In this document: positions 1-10,879 of the stretch, piece by piece
Layout: every line of letters starts with the position of its first letter
Position numbering within the stretch: position 1 is the stretch's first letter
Source: Sabellastarte sp. h YS-2021
Taxonomy: Eukaryota; Annelida; Polychaeta; Sabellida; Sabellidae
Reading direction: 5' to 3'
Assembly (NCBI GenBank): GCA_964017235.1
Contig: OZ024931.1
Span: forward strand, 100,086,221 to 100,150,220
Length of the DNA stretch: 64,000 nucleotides
Translations under genes and position numbers: made by a program
Notes under the pieces: model-generated
The model's input: only the letters and a program-made list of their open reading frames with translations
The model's database searches: none
What the model was told of the DNA's origin: nothing

Positions 1-985
1 GGTGTGTGTGGTTTTCACCGAAAGGCGATGACGGGGTGTTTTTGAAAAATGCTTAAACTTACCTTAAGTAAAGCTTAAGGTCTCCGCAAAGTATTGAAAA
101 AAAATTCCCGCCCCTATAGTTTTAAAGAAAGAAAAGAAGGAAAGAACAATCAATCAGTGCCAGTGAATGAAGAAAAGGATACAAAAGTTGTGCCCTGGAA
201 ATGGTATTCAGAAGGAAAGTAACAAGGTAACTGTTTAGGTGTAAGAAGTAGGTTAAAAACATATTTAAAGAAACTACTGCAAATACAACTTACTCAACAG
301 TGAGAATCTCAAAGTAGCTTTTGCTCAGATATGCAATTAGTTAAAGGGCTGCAATTTAAATATGGTATAGCTTACACAAAAGTAGATGAATCACATATTT
401 AAAGAAATACTGTAAATGAAATAGTTTTCAAGTTACAACTGATTTACTCCACAGGGTGTGAATCTGAAAGTAGCTATTCCTCAGCTATGCAAGGAGCTAC
501 AGGTCTACAATTTTACTATTTTATAGCTGACCCAAAAGTAGGTTAATAATGTATTTAAACAAAATACTGTACATGCAATAGTTTTCAAGTTACAACCGAT
601 TAACTGAACAGTGAAAATGTAAAAGTAGGTATTGCTCAGCTATGCCATGAGCTACAGGTCTACAAATTCACTCTGTTATAGCTGACCCATAAGTTTGTGA
701 ACAACATATTTAAACAGAATACTCTAAATGCAAAAGTTTTCCAGTTACATCTGATTTACTCAATAGTGAGAACCAGAAAGTAGCTCTTGCTCGGCTATGC
801 CATGACATACAGGTCTGCAATTTTACTATGTTATTGCTGACCAAAAAGTAGATGAACAACATATTTATAGAAAATACTTTAAATGTAATAGTTTTCAAGT
901 TACAACTGATTTACCTAACAGTGAGAACCTGAGAATAGCTATTACATAGCTATGCCATGAGCTACATGTCTGCAATTTTACAATG
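1..985. repeat. 155-bp satellite array with element head
   Basis: From about 230 onward the sequence repeats a unit of roughly 155 bp whose landmarks are CATATTTAAA, CAATAGTTTTCAAGTTACAA, GATTTACTCAACAGTGAGAA and GTTATAGCTGACC. The first 230 bases resemble the sequence just inside the hairpin-ended elements at 24264 and 45121 (GTTGTGCCCTG, GTAACAAGGTAA). No coding sequence is supported here. DIRS element A interrupts the array at 985/986. Confidence 0.85.
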
Positions 986-1170
986 TTGAAAATTTTAATT
1001 ACTTAAATGTAGCTTTTATAAACTACAAGCTTACCATGTGGGACTGAATGCTTTATTGGTTGCCGCGAGGAACTACGACCAACGTTTAAGAAAAAAAGAC
1101 ATTTATTCTTGGCCGTAGCCTCAGGTTGTCGTCACGTGATCTGCCCCTTATGTTACAACTTTTCTCGTTG
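986..1170 (+). repeat. DIRS A left inverted terminal repeat
   Basis: Positions 1029-1170 are the reverse complement of the right end. Shared blocks include AGCTTACCATGTGGGACTG, GGTTGCCGCGAGG and GGCCGTAGCCTCAGGTTGTC. The outermost 43 bases (986-1028) are specific to the left end and hold a small hairpin (TGTAG...CTACA). A perfect palindrome TCACGTGA (E-box type) sits at 1132-1139. Confidence 0.88.
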
Positions 1171-1227
1171 AGATTTAAACCCATACCCCTCAGCTGTAAT
1201 ACAGCGGGGAGGCAGGGTGGGACTCTC

Positions 1228-1335
1228 CTCAGTCCCACATGGTAAGCTTGTAGCTTATAAAAGCTACATTTAAGTAATTAAAATTTTCAATTTTATTGCG
1301 CTACAATAGCTTACCATGAGGGACTGAATGCTGAA
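1228..1335 (+). other. DIRS A internal complementary region
   Basis: This segment is the reverse complement of the element's left outer end followed directly by the reverse complement of its right outer end, meeting at AATTTTCAATTTTATTGCG. That is what a circularised copy would show at its end-to-end junction, and it is the defining internal complementary region of DIRS elements, used as a template to rebuild complete ends. The junction dyad CAAT-TTT-ATTG is visible. Confidence 0.88.
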
Positions 1336-1684
1336 TCCAACCATATGGAGGAGGGATTACAGCTGAGACTGGCAGATAAGTCTGTTTTTTCTTAGAATTT
1401 TGATAATAATAGTAGAATGAAAGATCGAAAGTACCACTCTGAGTCCCGTCTACAGGGCCCCAATCCCGAAGACCGGGCCTGTAGAAGCCAAAAACCTGAA
1501 TGAATGACAGTGCTAAAAAACTGTCAGGGTGTTTGACGAGAAGGAGATGTGTACCCTAGATACACAGACGGGGTCAGTCCCAAGGACGATCATGGGAGAA
1601 CCCGAGCTTAAGGGTCGGGTACTGACTAAAATGACTACCTTGAGGTCTTTAATACAATGTACAATTATAATGATTAGATAGACC

Positions 1685-3286
1685 TTACCTGAAACACCCT
1701 GATGAGGTAGACGTATACCTAGACCCTGGGCTTAGACTCCTGAAGACTTGGTTGTAGCGGATGTGCCCCCCCACTTTCCTTTCTTTCCGAGGATGACTAG
1801 ACTGAGGAGAAGGGTCTAGGACCTGTTGTGCCACTACTACTGGTCCCAGATACAGATTGTCGTCATTGTCCGACCAAGTAAGGTCTTTTAGATAAAAATT
1901 GGTAAAAGTGTTGTGAGCTTTCCAGTGACAGGCTTGCATGATCTGGTCCACCGATACCCCACCATAAAACGCCTTAGAGGCTGCAAAGGCCCGAATGTCA
2001 TGCGCCTTGACTTGGACTAAATCCAAGGCTTGCTGGTCTGCTTGTTTATAACAAAGTAGGATGGTTTGTTTTAACCAAGAAGAGAGAGTAGCGGGTCTGA
2101 TGTCTGAGGTATGTCCTTTCTTGAAGGAAATGAAAGGGAGGGACCGGGAACCTCTTAGGTCCTTGGTTCGGTCCAGATAGTACCTCAGGGCCCGCACCGG
2201 ACACAGGGTCCTGTCTTCTTTGAACTGTCTATCCACAATGGTAGTCAAAGCAGGAATAGTCACCGGAGACACACTTTGAGAACCTTCTCTTGCTAGTTGG
2301 TTTTTGGCTATGAAGTCAGAAGAAGGGAACAAGGAGACCTTTTCCCAGCGGCCTAGATTAGATACTTTGTTTGCAACCCAGGCATGGATTTCACTGCGGC
2401 GCTTGCCGGAGGCCAAAGCTAGCAAGAAAGCAGTTTTGAGAGTGAGATGTTTGAGGTCTGTGTCTTTCATAGGCTCAAAGGGTGCTTTTGTGAGCTCATT
2501 GAGAACAACAGAAAGGTACCACTTGGGGAGATTTCTGGAGCTTTTGGGGCGATCCCTGTGGAAACTGGAGAGCAACCTATGAAGGTCGTCATTATGAGCA
2601 ATATGTTGGCCCGATGCGCCCAAGGTGTCAACAATGGCAGTCCTGTAACCATCAATGGTGGAGGGGCGCCTGTTTAGGTCTTGGTACAGATACATGAAGA
2701 AATCTGAGATTTGTTTCACAGATGGAGTGGAGAAATCCACCGCATTTTCTCTGCACCATTTTTCAAATAGGGCCCACTTTGATTTGTAGATGGTCCTTGT
2801 TGATGACCGCTGAGGTGCAGCAATTCTCTCTGCCACTTCCACAGAGAAGCCTTGTTCTTGGAGTTGTCCACTCCTAGACACCAGGCGTGGAGGTTGAGGT
2901 GCTGCGGGTTGCTGTGGAACACGTAGTTGTGGGACTGCTTGAGGAGTGTTGTCGACACCGGGAGCTGCAGTGGGATCTCTGTTGAGAGCTGCACTAGGTC
3001 CCAAAACCAGGGCATCCCTGGCCAGCCTGGGGCTATTAGTATGATCAGACAATTGCATTGCCTGATTTTTTGGATCACCCTGTGAAGGAGAGCCGTTGGA
3101 GGGTAAGCATAGGAGGTGAGACCCGTCTAGTTTATGTTTAGAGCATCTATGTCCCAGGCCTTCGGGTCTGGGATAGGAGACACGTACAGTGGAAGCTTGT
3201 GGTTCAGATAAGTGGCGAATAGGTCCACGTGGGGAGTGAACCACCTTTGGCAGATCTGTTTGAACACCTGTGGATGTATCGACCAT
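1685..3286 (-). CDS. tyrosine recombinase (DIRS A)
   Basis: Tyrosine recombinase (integrase) of element A, expected to recombine the circular cDNA into the genome. The open frame is 533 codons. Roughly the first 130 residues overlap the methyltransferase-like region in another frame and may not be translated as such; recognisable recombinase sequence starts near residue 140 (VEVAERIAAPQ). Catalytic signatures are visible: GKRRSEIHAW (first Arg of the active site), KAHDIRAFA (HxxR), ACHWKAHN (His/Trp box) and NFYLKDL (nucleophilic Tyr). All key residues are present, so this could still be an active enzyme although the element's RT is lost. The C-terminal tail is Ser/Pro-rich. The true start is unknown. 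Confidence 0.85.
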   Translation of the reverse strand: MVDTSTGVQTDLPKVVHSPRGPIRHLSEPQASTVRVSYPRPEGLGHRCSKHKLDGSHLLCLPSNGSPSQGDPKNQAMQLSDHTNSPRLARDALVLGPSAALNRDPTAAPGVDNTPQAVPQLRVPQQPAAPQPPRLVSRSGQLQEQGFSVEVAERIAAPQRSSTRTIYKSKWALFEKWCRENAVDFSTPSVKQISDFFMYLYQDLNRRPSTIDGYRTAIVDTLGASGQHIAHNDDLHRLLSSFHRDRPKSSRNLPKWYLSVVLNELTKAPFEPMKDTDLKHLTLKTAFLLALASGKRRSEIHAWVANKVSNLGRWEKVSLFPSSDFIAKNQLAREGSQSVSPVTIPALTTIVDRQFKEDRTLCPVRALRYYLDRTKDLRGSRSLPFISFKKGHTSDIRPATLSSWLKQTILLCYKQADQQALDLVQVKAHDIRAFAASKAFYGGVSVDQIMQACHWKAHNTFTNFYLKDLTWSDNDDNLYLGPVVVAQQVLDPSPQSSHPRKERKVGGHIRYNQVFRSLSPGSRYTSTSSGCFR

Positions 3287-4449
3287 TCGGTCGACTGTAC
3301 CTGATTCGACCTGGAAAGTAGGTCAGCCATCACATTCAGACACCCTGGAATGTGCCTGGCTTTCAATGTGATGTGAGAATGATGGCACCAGCACACATCT
3401 CCGCTGAGTGTGTTCCCCCTTGTTTGTTTATGTAAGCCACCACAGTTGAGTTGTCCGTCGCAACTAGCACTGTTTGGTCCTGACACTGGTCTTTGAAGCG
3501 TCTCAGGGCCAGAAAGACAGCTTTTAATTCTAGGACGTTTATGTGAAGCCCTTTTTCCTGGGGAGACCACAGACCTTGTGTAGAACTTGGTTCTAAGTGA
3601 GCGCCCCAACCTTCATTTGAGGCGTCTGTAAAGAGTTGGATACTGTGGTCTTTGGGATGAAGGTTTGAGCCTTTCATCACGTTTGCAGGGTTCTGCCTCC
3701 AGTCTAGGTGTGCAGAGATGGCTTCTGTCCAAGGAAGGAGGCTGTCCAGTGGTTGAGGAAATTTCCAGTGCTCCTTGAGGTGAAACTGAAAGGGCCTCAT
3801 GTGAAGTCGTCCCTCTTGTTTCCATCTTGAACTTTTCTACATGTAGAAAAGTGTTGAGCCTGCTTAGGTCTATCACTGGCCTCCACCTTTGGTGAGGCTT
3901 GGGTACTAGAATCAGGTGACTGTAAAACCCGAGAGATTTTACATTTTCCACCCTTTCGATAACGTTCTTTGACAGCAGAGACTGGATGCAATCGGCTAAG
4001 GCTTGGTCTTTTGAAAGGGCCTTGTATTCTGATATTATCAGAGCAAATCTGACTAAGTTTGGTTTTGAGAGGAATGGCAGTACGTAGCCATTGGTGATAA
4101 TGTTTAACACGTTGGATGAACAATTGTTTTCTTGCCAGTCTCTACTGAAAGAACGGAGGCGACCTCCTACCGGTGGACTGTTTGAGGCTTTGAAGGAGTC
4201 ATTGGGAAGAGGGGTTTCCATGCCCTCTTCCCCTATTGTGGGGTCGAAAACGACCCCTGGAGCCTCTGAATTTTTGTTTTCCCCTATTGGAAGAAAACGA
4301 TTGGTTACTGCTTTGTGAGGAATTGCCCCCGTAGGGGCGTTTCCTGTAGGAGCCTCTTTTCTTGTGGGGACCACGAAAGGGCTTATTCTGGTAGGGTCCG
4401 AAACCCTGAGAATCTTTTGAGGTGCCTTTTTTAAGAAGGAAGTCCTCAC
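2716..4449 (-). pseudogene. RT-RNase H-MT remnant (DIRS A)
   Basis: Remnant of the polyprotein upstream of the recombinase. The N-terminal RT segment reads to LVPKPHQRWRPVIDLSRL and KMET, then jumps straight into the connection before RNase H (LHMRPFQFHLKEHW). The RT palm with the YLDD box is therefore absent; element B keeps about 550 bp at this point. RNase H retains FTDASNEGWGAH, NVLELKA and VATDNSTVVAYIN (the Asp-Glu-Asp residues). A frameshift near 3400-3600 separates RNase H from RHIPGCLNVMADLLSR, DLFATYLNHKLP and LIAPGWPGMPWF, the methyltransferase-like part, which also carries a stop near 3130. The RT frame overlaps the end of gag in the +1 frame. Confidence 0.85.
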
Positions 4450-6370
4450 CTTCCTTTAGAAACTGTGATTTAAACAAGGAAGGCGGCCAGAAGGACGCAT
4501 TCCTGAGTTCTTGGCGCCTGGTTTCTCCTAAGTGGGGTTGTAATAGGGTCATTTTGGCTCGTGCCTGAGCAAGCCAGTATTGCCCATTGAGTATAATTCT
4601 CTCTGGAGAATATGGGCCAGGGATTTACTAAGGTAAGTTAAGGCTCTGTGTTGGATTAGGATGGCTTTATTTCACAAATCCAGATACTCACAGGCTTCCT
4701 CATATCCACGTTTCACTGCTTTTTCAGGGTCGGCACCTTTCCTGATCTGAGACTTTACCTTTTTGAAGGTCGCTTTCAAGCTATGTTGACACTTCTCCAG
4801 AGTGACATTACAGGAGGAAGAAGTCTTGGCAAAGGTGGTAGCGAAATTGAGCGTGGAAATATTCTGTCTAGCCTGATGTTTCAATTCTTTGAGAATTGGC
4901 ATAGGGACCTTGCCCATAGGAGCCCCAGATGGTTTAGGAGAAATGCAAATTTTGGCAAAGTCTGTATTCAGCTCTTGTATCTTGTCCTCATAACAAGGCT
5001 GGCCTACCATGTACCACTTGGCAGTGGAGGGAGGTGGTTTGATGTACTTGCCCTCAGGTAAATTGGCTGCCTGGAAGTCCTGATCAAACTTCTCGAAGGC
5101 ATCCTTGATGACTGAATTGAGAGGCAACATGGAGTAAGGACCTCTTGGTCTAAGTTCTTGCCTGCCTTTCTCATCATCAAGGCCCATGACCGCTGTTGAA
5201 GATCTAGGTAAGGATTCCCTAGGATCTGGTAGTTTCAGGATGCGTCGGAACGTATCCACCTCCTCCGCGTATTGGGATGGGATGTCAGACAATGCTACTT
5301 CCCTGTAATAAGGAGGGTCAGGGTCATGTTGGGGGTGGTCCTGATCAGAGTGAGACTTCCTGGAGGGCTTGGGGGACCTATGCCTATGTTCAGGGGACTG
5401 ATCCTCCTCTGAAGATGGGGCTAAAAATCTGGACCTCGACTTGTGTTTTGACTTATCAGAGTGCTTTTTGGGCCTACTAGGGGCTGGTTGAGGGTCAATA
5501 GAATAGTCCGAATAGTGGTCCGAGGCAGAGCTCGGATCCACAACATGGTACCTAGAAGAGTGTGCTGCTTGTTTAGGTTTGGTCGAGGCAACCTGCGAGG
5601 GATCCTCGGCACAACAACTACGAACTTCACCCGAGTCGTCTTCGAGGCGACTAGAATACGAGTCGAGGCGAGGCGGAAGATCTGGGCCATACTCCACCTC
5701 CATAGACTCGATAGCACTACTGGCTTTCGAGGGTTTGTCCAGATCTTTGGAGGGTGCGGTCATTTTTGTAGCAGAAGAAGAAGAGGTCTGATCCACCTCT
5801 CTTGGCTTTTGTAAAGATTTTTGAAAATCTTCACGAAGATTATTGAACGCCTCCAACATACTGGCCTGAAAAGCCCCCATTTTCTGATCCATTTGTATGT
5901 TAATGTGAGAAGACAGAGATTTCTCGAGGTTTGCTTGTACTTTTAGTTGTAAGGCCTACCTGGTGTAGGCGGGACAGTACGAGCAGGGGTTCGACTGGAC
6001 AATGCCTTGAATGAGAGAGGTTGTGGGCGAGGCGGGGATGTGGAGAGGCGATCAGCAGCCATTTCCAGCCTGCCTGCGAGCCTCCAAACGATTCAATAGA
6101 ATTATCGTCTAATAATTCCGAACCCGTGTCTTCTGCCTTGTCTTTCTTGTCAGATTTTTTAGAATAACGCTTCCTGTGAGAGATCTTGGTGATCTGTTCT
6201 TCAGTAAATGAAGAGCAAATGGTACAGGAAGAGACAAGAGTTACACACGGATCATCGCCCTTACCTGCCTCTCTGCAGGTAGGGCAGAAGTTGTGTGTGT
6301 CAAATGGATGGCAGAAATGATTGCATTTTGCTGCGCAAGGTTTATCTCTACTAGCTTGGTGGGATGCCAT
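4199..6370 (-). pseudogene. gag remnant (DIRS A)
   Basis: Capsid-like protein of element A. The start at 6370 (MASHQ) is chosen because it opens a Cys/His cluster (CNHFC, HNFCPTCREAG, CTIC) also present at the N-terminus of family-2 gag. The second block (4672-5892) begins MDQKMGAFQASML, has a Ser/Pro/Asp-rich low-complexity centre and a conserved helical-looking C-terminal part. The last block (4199-4552) is basic and Gly/Arg-rich (RGSRGRFRPHNRGRG), as expected for nucleic-acid binding. Damage: frame changes between blocks, and TGG to TGA after EYLDL at about 4673 (B keeps Trp). It ends with UGA-CUC, without the Cys-rich extension of family 2. Confidence 0.75.
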
Positions 6371-6618
6371 GTTTGACACGCAATAAAACAAACGCGAGTA
6401 TAACCTCGAATAAAGACTCGCAGAAGAAAGCCAGTCGATGCGAGTTCACAAAACTTAAAATTAAGGACAATTACAAAAGCGGAAGTGCTGAAAATTGGCC
6501 AGAATGTGCTATATACAATAATAAATGAAATACATAAAAAGGGACATATAACACTGCACTGAGATATAGATTGAAAACGGCAGTAAATACTTCCCAAAGA
6601 CTGTAAAATGGCGGTGAC

Positions 6619-6778
6619 CAACGAGAAAAGTTGTAACATAAGGGGCAGATCACGTGACGACAACCTGAGGCTACGGCCAAGAATAAATGTCTTTTTTTTC
6701 TTAGACTTGGTCGTAGTTCCTCGCGGCAACCAATAAAGCATTCAGTCCCACATGGTAAGCTATTGTAGCGCAATAAAA
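6619..6778 (+). repeat. DIRS A right inverted terminal repeat
   Basis: Reverse complement of the inner part of the left end. It includes TCACGTGA at 6650-6657 and CAGTCCCACATGGTAAGCT, and ends in GCGCAATAAAA. Because the genes read leftward, this end should contain the element's promoter. Confidence 0.85.
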
Positions 6779-8166
6779 TTATAGCTAATTCAAAAGTAGA
6801 TGAATACAATATTTAAACAAAATTCTCTGAATGCAATAGTTTTCAAGTTACAAGTGACAACAGAGACAAGAGGGTCAGAGATACCCCAAAAGGCGGGTTG
6901 CACAGGAAATATTGAATATTGACGGACAGACAAATGGACAAAAAATGGACAAACGAACAGACAGAAGTACACTAATTTAGAAAGCAACCTAGCTATGAGG
7001 ATCTATCTCCCTGTCAAGTTTGAATTAGATTGGACAAAGCATTTTCGAGCAAGAGTTCGGAAATGAAAATGTTGACCCACAGACAAACGGATGGACAGAG
7101 TTACACCAATTTTGAAAGCAACCTAGCTATGATGGTGATCTATGTCCCAGTCAAGTTTGAATTCGATTGGACAAAGCATTTTTGAGTTAGAGTCCGGAAA
7201 CGGAAATGTTGAGGGACAAACAGACAAAAAAACGGACAAACGAACACACAGAATTACACCAATTTCGAAAGCAACTTAGCTATGATAGTGATCTATCTCC
7301 CTGCCAAGTTTGAATTCGATTGGACAAAGTGTTTTCGAGTTAGAGTCCGGAAACAGAAATGTTGACGGACAAAAAACAGACAAATGAACGGACGGAATTA
7401 CAACAATTTCGAAAGGAACCTAACTATGATGGTGATCTATCTCCCTGTCAAGTTTGAATTCGATTGAACAAAGCTTTTTTGAGTTAGAGTCCGGAAACGA
7501 AAATGTGGACAGACAGACAGACGGACAGACAGACGGACATCGGATACATCAATCGACTAGGCGAGTTGGTTACATGCAACCTGCCTAAAAACCTCAAAGT
7601 AGCTATAGCTTGGCTATGGGATGAGCTACAGGTCTGCAACGTTACCATGTTATAGCTGACCCAAAACTGGGTGAACAAGGTATTGAAAGAAAATACTCTA
7701 AATGCAATAGTTTTCCGGTTACAACTGATTTACTCAACAGTGAGAACCTGAAAGTAGCTATTGTTCAGCTATGCCATGACGTACAGGTTTGCAAATTCAC
7801 TATGTTATAGCTGACCCAAAAGTAGGTGAACAACATATTTAAACATAATACTTTAAATGCAATATTCTTCAAGTTACAACTGATTTACTCAATGGTAAGA
7901 AGCTGAGAATAGCTATTACACAGGTACGTCATGAGCTACAAGCTTCAATTTTACAATGTTACAGCTAATTCAAAAGTAGATGAATAACATATTTAAACAA
8001 ATTCTTTAAATGCAACAGTTTTCCAGTGACAACTGATTTTCTCAACAGAGAAAACCTCAAAGTAGCTATAGCTCAGCTAAATAAGGAGATACTGGTCTGC
8101 AACTTTACTATGTTATAGCTGATCCAAAAGTAGGTGAATAACATATTTAAAGAAAATACTCTAAAT
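6779..8166. repeat. 155-bp satellite with a ~145-bp tandem block
   Basis: Positions 6779-6870 and 7560-8166 are 155-bp satellite units. Between them (6880-7560) is a different array whose copies carry GGACAGACAAA-type runs, CAAGTTTGAATTCGATTGGAC and GAGTCCGGAAAC; CAAGTTTG starts at 7017, 7152, 7305 and 7449, spacing 135-153 bp. No gene is seen. Confidence 0.8.
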
Positions 8167-8271
8167 TTGAAAATTTTAATTACTTAAATGTAGCTTTTAT
8201 AAGCTATAAGCTTACCATGTGGGACTGAATGCTTTACTGGTTGCCGCGAGGCATCACGACCAACGTCTAAG

Positions 8272-8504
8272 ATTAAGTTTATTTGGGGTTTTACGTCGCT
8301 TTCAACACTGTACAGGTCATATCACGACGGGTAGTTGGAAGGGCAGAGGAAACCAGTACATATAGTTCGCTAGGGTTCTGTACTGTAAACTGCCGACCAA
8401 CGGCAAGCAACTACCAGCTTTCCCACTTACGGCCATGACAGGGATCGAACCCCGGCTGCAGAGGTTGGGAGGCGAGAGTGTTACCACTCTGCCACCGTGG
8501 CCCC
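8272..8504 (-). mobile_element. tRNA-derived SINE
   Basis: On the minus strand it begins GGGGCCACGGTGGCAGAGTGG, with a pol III A box (TGGCAGAGTGG) and B box (GGTTCGATCCC), and ends in a 3' tail GCGACGTAAAACCCC followed by an A/T tail. A perfect 13-bp target-site duplication ACCAACGTCTAAG lies at 8259-8271 and 8505-8517, inside the left terminal repeat of DIRS B. The tail type resembles SINEs I associate with molluscs (memory, not checked). Confidence 0.9.
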
Positions 8505-8660
8505 ACCAACGTCTAAGAAAAAAAGATGTTTATACTTGGCCGTAGCCTCAGGTTGTCGTCACGTGATCTGCCCCTTATGTTACAACTTTTCTCGTTGAGA
8601 TTTAAACCCATACCCCTCAGCTGTAATACAGCGGGGTGGCAGGGTGGGACTCTCCTCAGT

Positions 8661-8765
8661 CCCACATGGTATGCTTGTAGCTTATAAAAGCTACATTTAA
8701 GTAATTAAAATTTTCAATTTTATTACGCTACAATAGCTTACCATGTGGGACTGAATGCTGAATCC
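8661..8765 (+). other. DIRS B internal complementary region
   Basis: Same arrangement as in A: reverse complement of the left outer end (GTAGCTTATAAAAGCTAC, a 7-bp-arm hairpin) followed by reverse complement of the right outer end, joined at TTTTCAATTTTATT. Confidence 0.85.
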
Positions 8766-9146
8766 AACCGTCCGGAGGAGGGATTACAGCTGAGACTGGC
8801 AGATAAGTCTGTTTTTTCTTAGAATTTTGATAATAATAGTAGAATGAAAGATCGAAAGTACCACTCTGAATCCCGTCTACAGGGCCCCAATCCCGAAGAC
8901 CGGGCCTGTAGAAGCCAAAAACCTGAATGAATGACAGTGCTAAAAAACTGTCAGGGTGTTTGACGAGAAGGAGATGTGTACCCTAGATACACAGACGGGG
9001 TCAGTCCGAAGGACGATCACGGAAGAACCTGAGCTTAAAGCTCGGGTACTGACTAAAATGACAACCTTAAGGTCCTTAATACAATTATAATGATTTAAAG
9101 ATTAGATAGACCTTACCGGATACACCCTAAGGAGGTAGACGTATAC

Positions 9147-10489
9147 CTAGACCCTGGGCTTAGACTCCTTAAGACTTGGTTGTAGCGGATGTGCCCCCCC
9201 CCCCCCCTTCCTTTCTTTCCGAGGATGACTGGACTGAGGAGAAGGGTCTAGGACCTGTTGTGCCGCTACTACTGGTCCCAGATACAGATTGTTGTCATTG
9301 TCCGACCAAGTAAGGTCTTTTAGATAAAAATTGGTAAAAGTGTTGTGAGCTTTCCAGTGACAGGCTTGCATGATCTGGTCCACCGATACCCCACCGTAAA
9401 ACGCCTTAGAGGCTGCAAAGGCCCGAATGTCATGCGCCTTGACTTGGACTAAATCCAAGGCTTGCTGGTCTGCTTGTTTATAACAAAGTAGGATGGTTTG
9501 TTTCACCCAAGAAGAGAGAGTAGCGGGTCTGATGACTGATGTATGTCATTTCTTGAAGGAAATGAAAAGGAGGGACCGGGAACCTCTTAGGTCCTTGGTT
9601 CGGTCCAGATAGTACCTCAGGGCCCGCACCGGACACAGGGTCCTGTCTTCTTGAACTGTCTATCCACAATGGTAGTCAAAGCAGGAATAATCACCGGAGA
9701 CACACTTTGAGAACCTTCTCTTGCTAGTTGGTTTTTGGCTATGAAGTCAGAAGAAGGGAACAAGGAGACCTTTTCCCAGCGGCCTTGATTAGATACTTTG
9801 TTTGCAACCCAGGCATGGATTTCGCTGCGGCGCTTGCGGGAGGCCAAAGCTAGCAAGAAAGCAGTTTTGAGAGTGAGATGTTTGAGGTCTGTGTCTTTCA
9901 TAGGCTCAAAGGGTGCTTTTGTGAGCTCATTGAGAACAACAGAAAGGTTCCACTTGGGGAGACTTCTGGAGCTTTTGGGGCGATCCCTGTGGAAACTGGA
10001 GAGCAACCTATGAAGGTCGTCATTATGAGCAATATGTTGGCCCGATGCGCCCAAGGTGTCAACAATGGCAGTCCTGTAACCATCAATGGTGGAGGGGCGC
10101 CTGTTTAGGTCTTGGTACAGATACATGAAGAAATCTGAGATTTGTTTCACAGATGGAGTGGAGAAATCCACCGAATTTTCTCTGCACCATTTTTCAAATA
10201 GGGCCCACTTTGATTTGTAGATGGTCCTTGTTGATGACCGCTGAGGTGCAGCAATTCTCTCTACCACTTCCACAGAGAAGCCTTGTTCTTGGAGTTGTCC
10301 ACTCCTAGACACCAGGCGTGGAGGTTGAGGTGCTGCGGGTTGCTGTGGAACACATAGTTGTGGGACTGCTTGAGGAGTGTTGTCGACACCAGGAGCTGCA
10401 GTGGGATCTCTGTTGAGAGCTGCACTAGGTCCCAAAACCAGGGCATCCCTGGCCAGCCTGGGGCTATTAGTATGATCAGACAATTGCAT
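9147..10489 (-). pseudogene. tyrosine recombinase (DIRS B), frameshifted
   Basis: Homologue of the recombinase in A, very similar at nucleotide level. The first part (9617-10489) covers the N-terminal SAM-like domain and the first catalytic region (ASRKRRSEIHAW). A single-base loss near 9652 (TCTTCTTGAAC versus TCTTCTTTGAAC in A) throws it out of frame, and another change follows near 9545. The C-terminal part (9147-9506) keeps HDIRAFAA, CHWKAHN and FYLKDL. It cannot make a full-length enzyme. Confidence 0.85.
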
Positions 10490-10624
10490 TGCCTGATTTT
10501 TGGATCACCCTGTGAAGGAGAGCCGTTGGATTGTAAGCATAGGCAGTGAGACCCGTCCAGTTTATAGTTTAGAGCATCTATGTCCCAGGCCTTCGGGTCT
10601 GGGATAGGAGACACGTACAGTGGA

Positions 10625-10854
10625 TTTATTTATTTGGGGTTTTACGTCGCTTTCAACACTGTACAGGTCATATCACAACGGGTAGTTGGAAGGGCAGAGG
10701 AAACCAGTATATAGAGTTCGCTAGGGTTGTGTACTGTAAACTGCCAAACAACGGCAAGCAACTACCAGCTTTCCCACATAAGGCCTTGACGGGGATCGAA
10801 CCCCGGCCTCAGAGGTGGGAGGCGAGAGTGTTACCACTCTGCCACCGTGGCCCC
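10625..10854 (-). mobile_element. tRNA-derived SINE
   Basis: Second copy of the SINE at 8272, same orientation, with A box TGGCAGAGTGG, B box GGTTCGATCCC and the ACGTAAAACCCC tail running into AAATAAATAAA. A perfect 14-bp duplication ACACGTACAGTGGA flanks it (10611-10624 and 10855-10868). It interrupts the methyltransferase-like region of DIRS B. Confidence 0.9.
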
Positions 10855-10879
10855 ACACGTACAGTGGAAGTTTGTGGTT

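Larger units (their letters stand above)
986..6778 (-). mobile_element. DIRS retrotransposon A (family 1)
   Basis: A DIRS-type retrotransposon on the minus strand. It has inverted terminal repeats (986-1170 and 6619-6778), an internal complementary region near its 3' end (1228-1335), and remnants in the order gag, RT, RNase H, methyltransferase-like, tyrosine recombinase. Outer ends are TTGAAAATTTT (left) and CAATAAAA (right). Deleting 986-6778 restores CAATG-TTATAGC, matching the surrounding 155-bp repeat (normally CTATGTTATAGCTGACC), so there is no target-site duplication. It is non-autonomous: about 550 bp including the RT catalytic core is missing near 3825 and gag carries a nonsense codon and frameshifts. 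The recombinase frame is still open. Confidence 0.92.

Noticed and set aside
1-120. Coding sequence at the window edge
   Set aside because: No open frame of note; it resembles sequence near other tandem-core elements.
5900-6240. Intron in gag of element A
   Set aside because: The frame change between the first and second gag blocks could reflect an intron, but no convincing donor/acceptor pair was seen and B has a different deletion here; left as degeneration.
986-6778. Ngaro/PAT-type element with split direct repeats, or an LTR retrotransposon
   Set aside because: Ends are inverted rather than direct, an internal complementary region is present, and integration uses a tyrosine recombinase, so DIRS proper fits.
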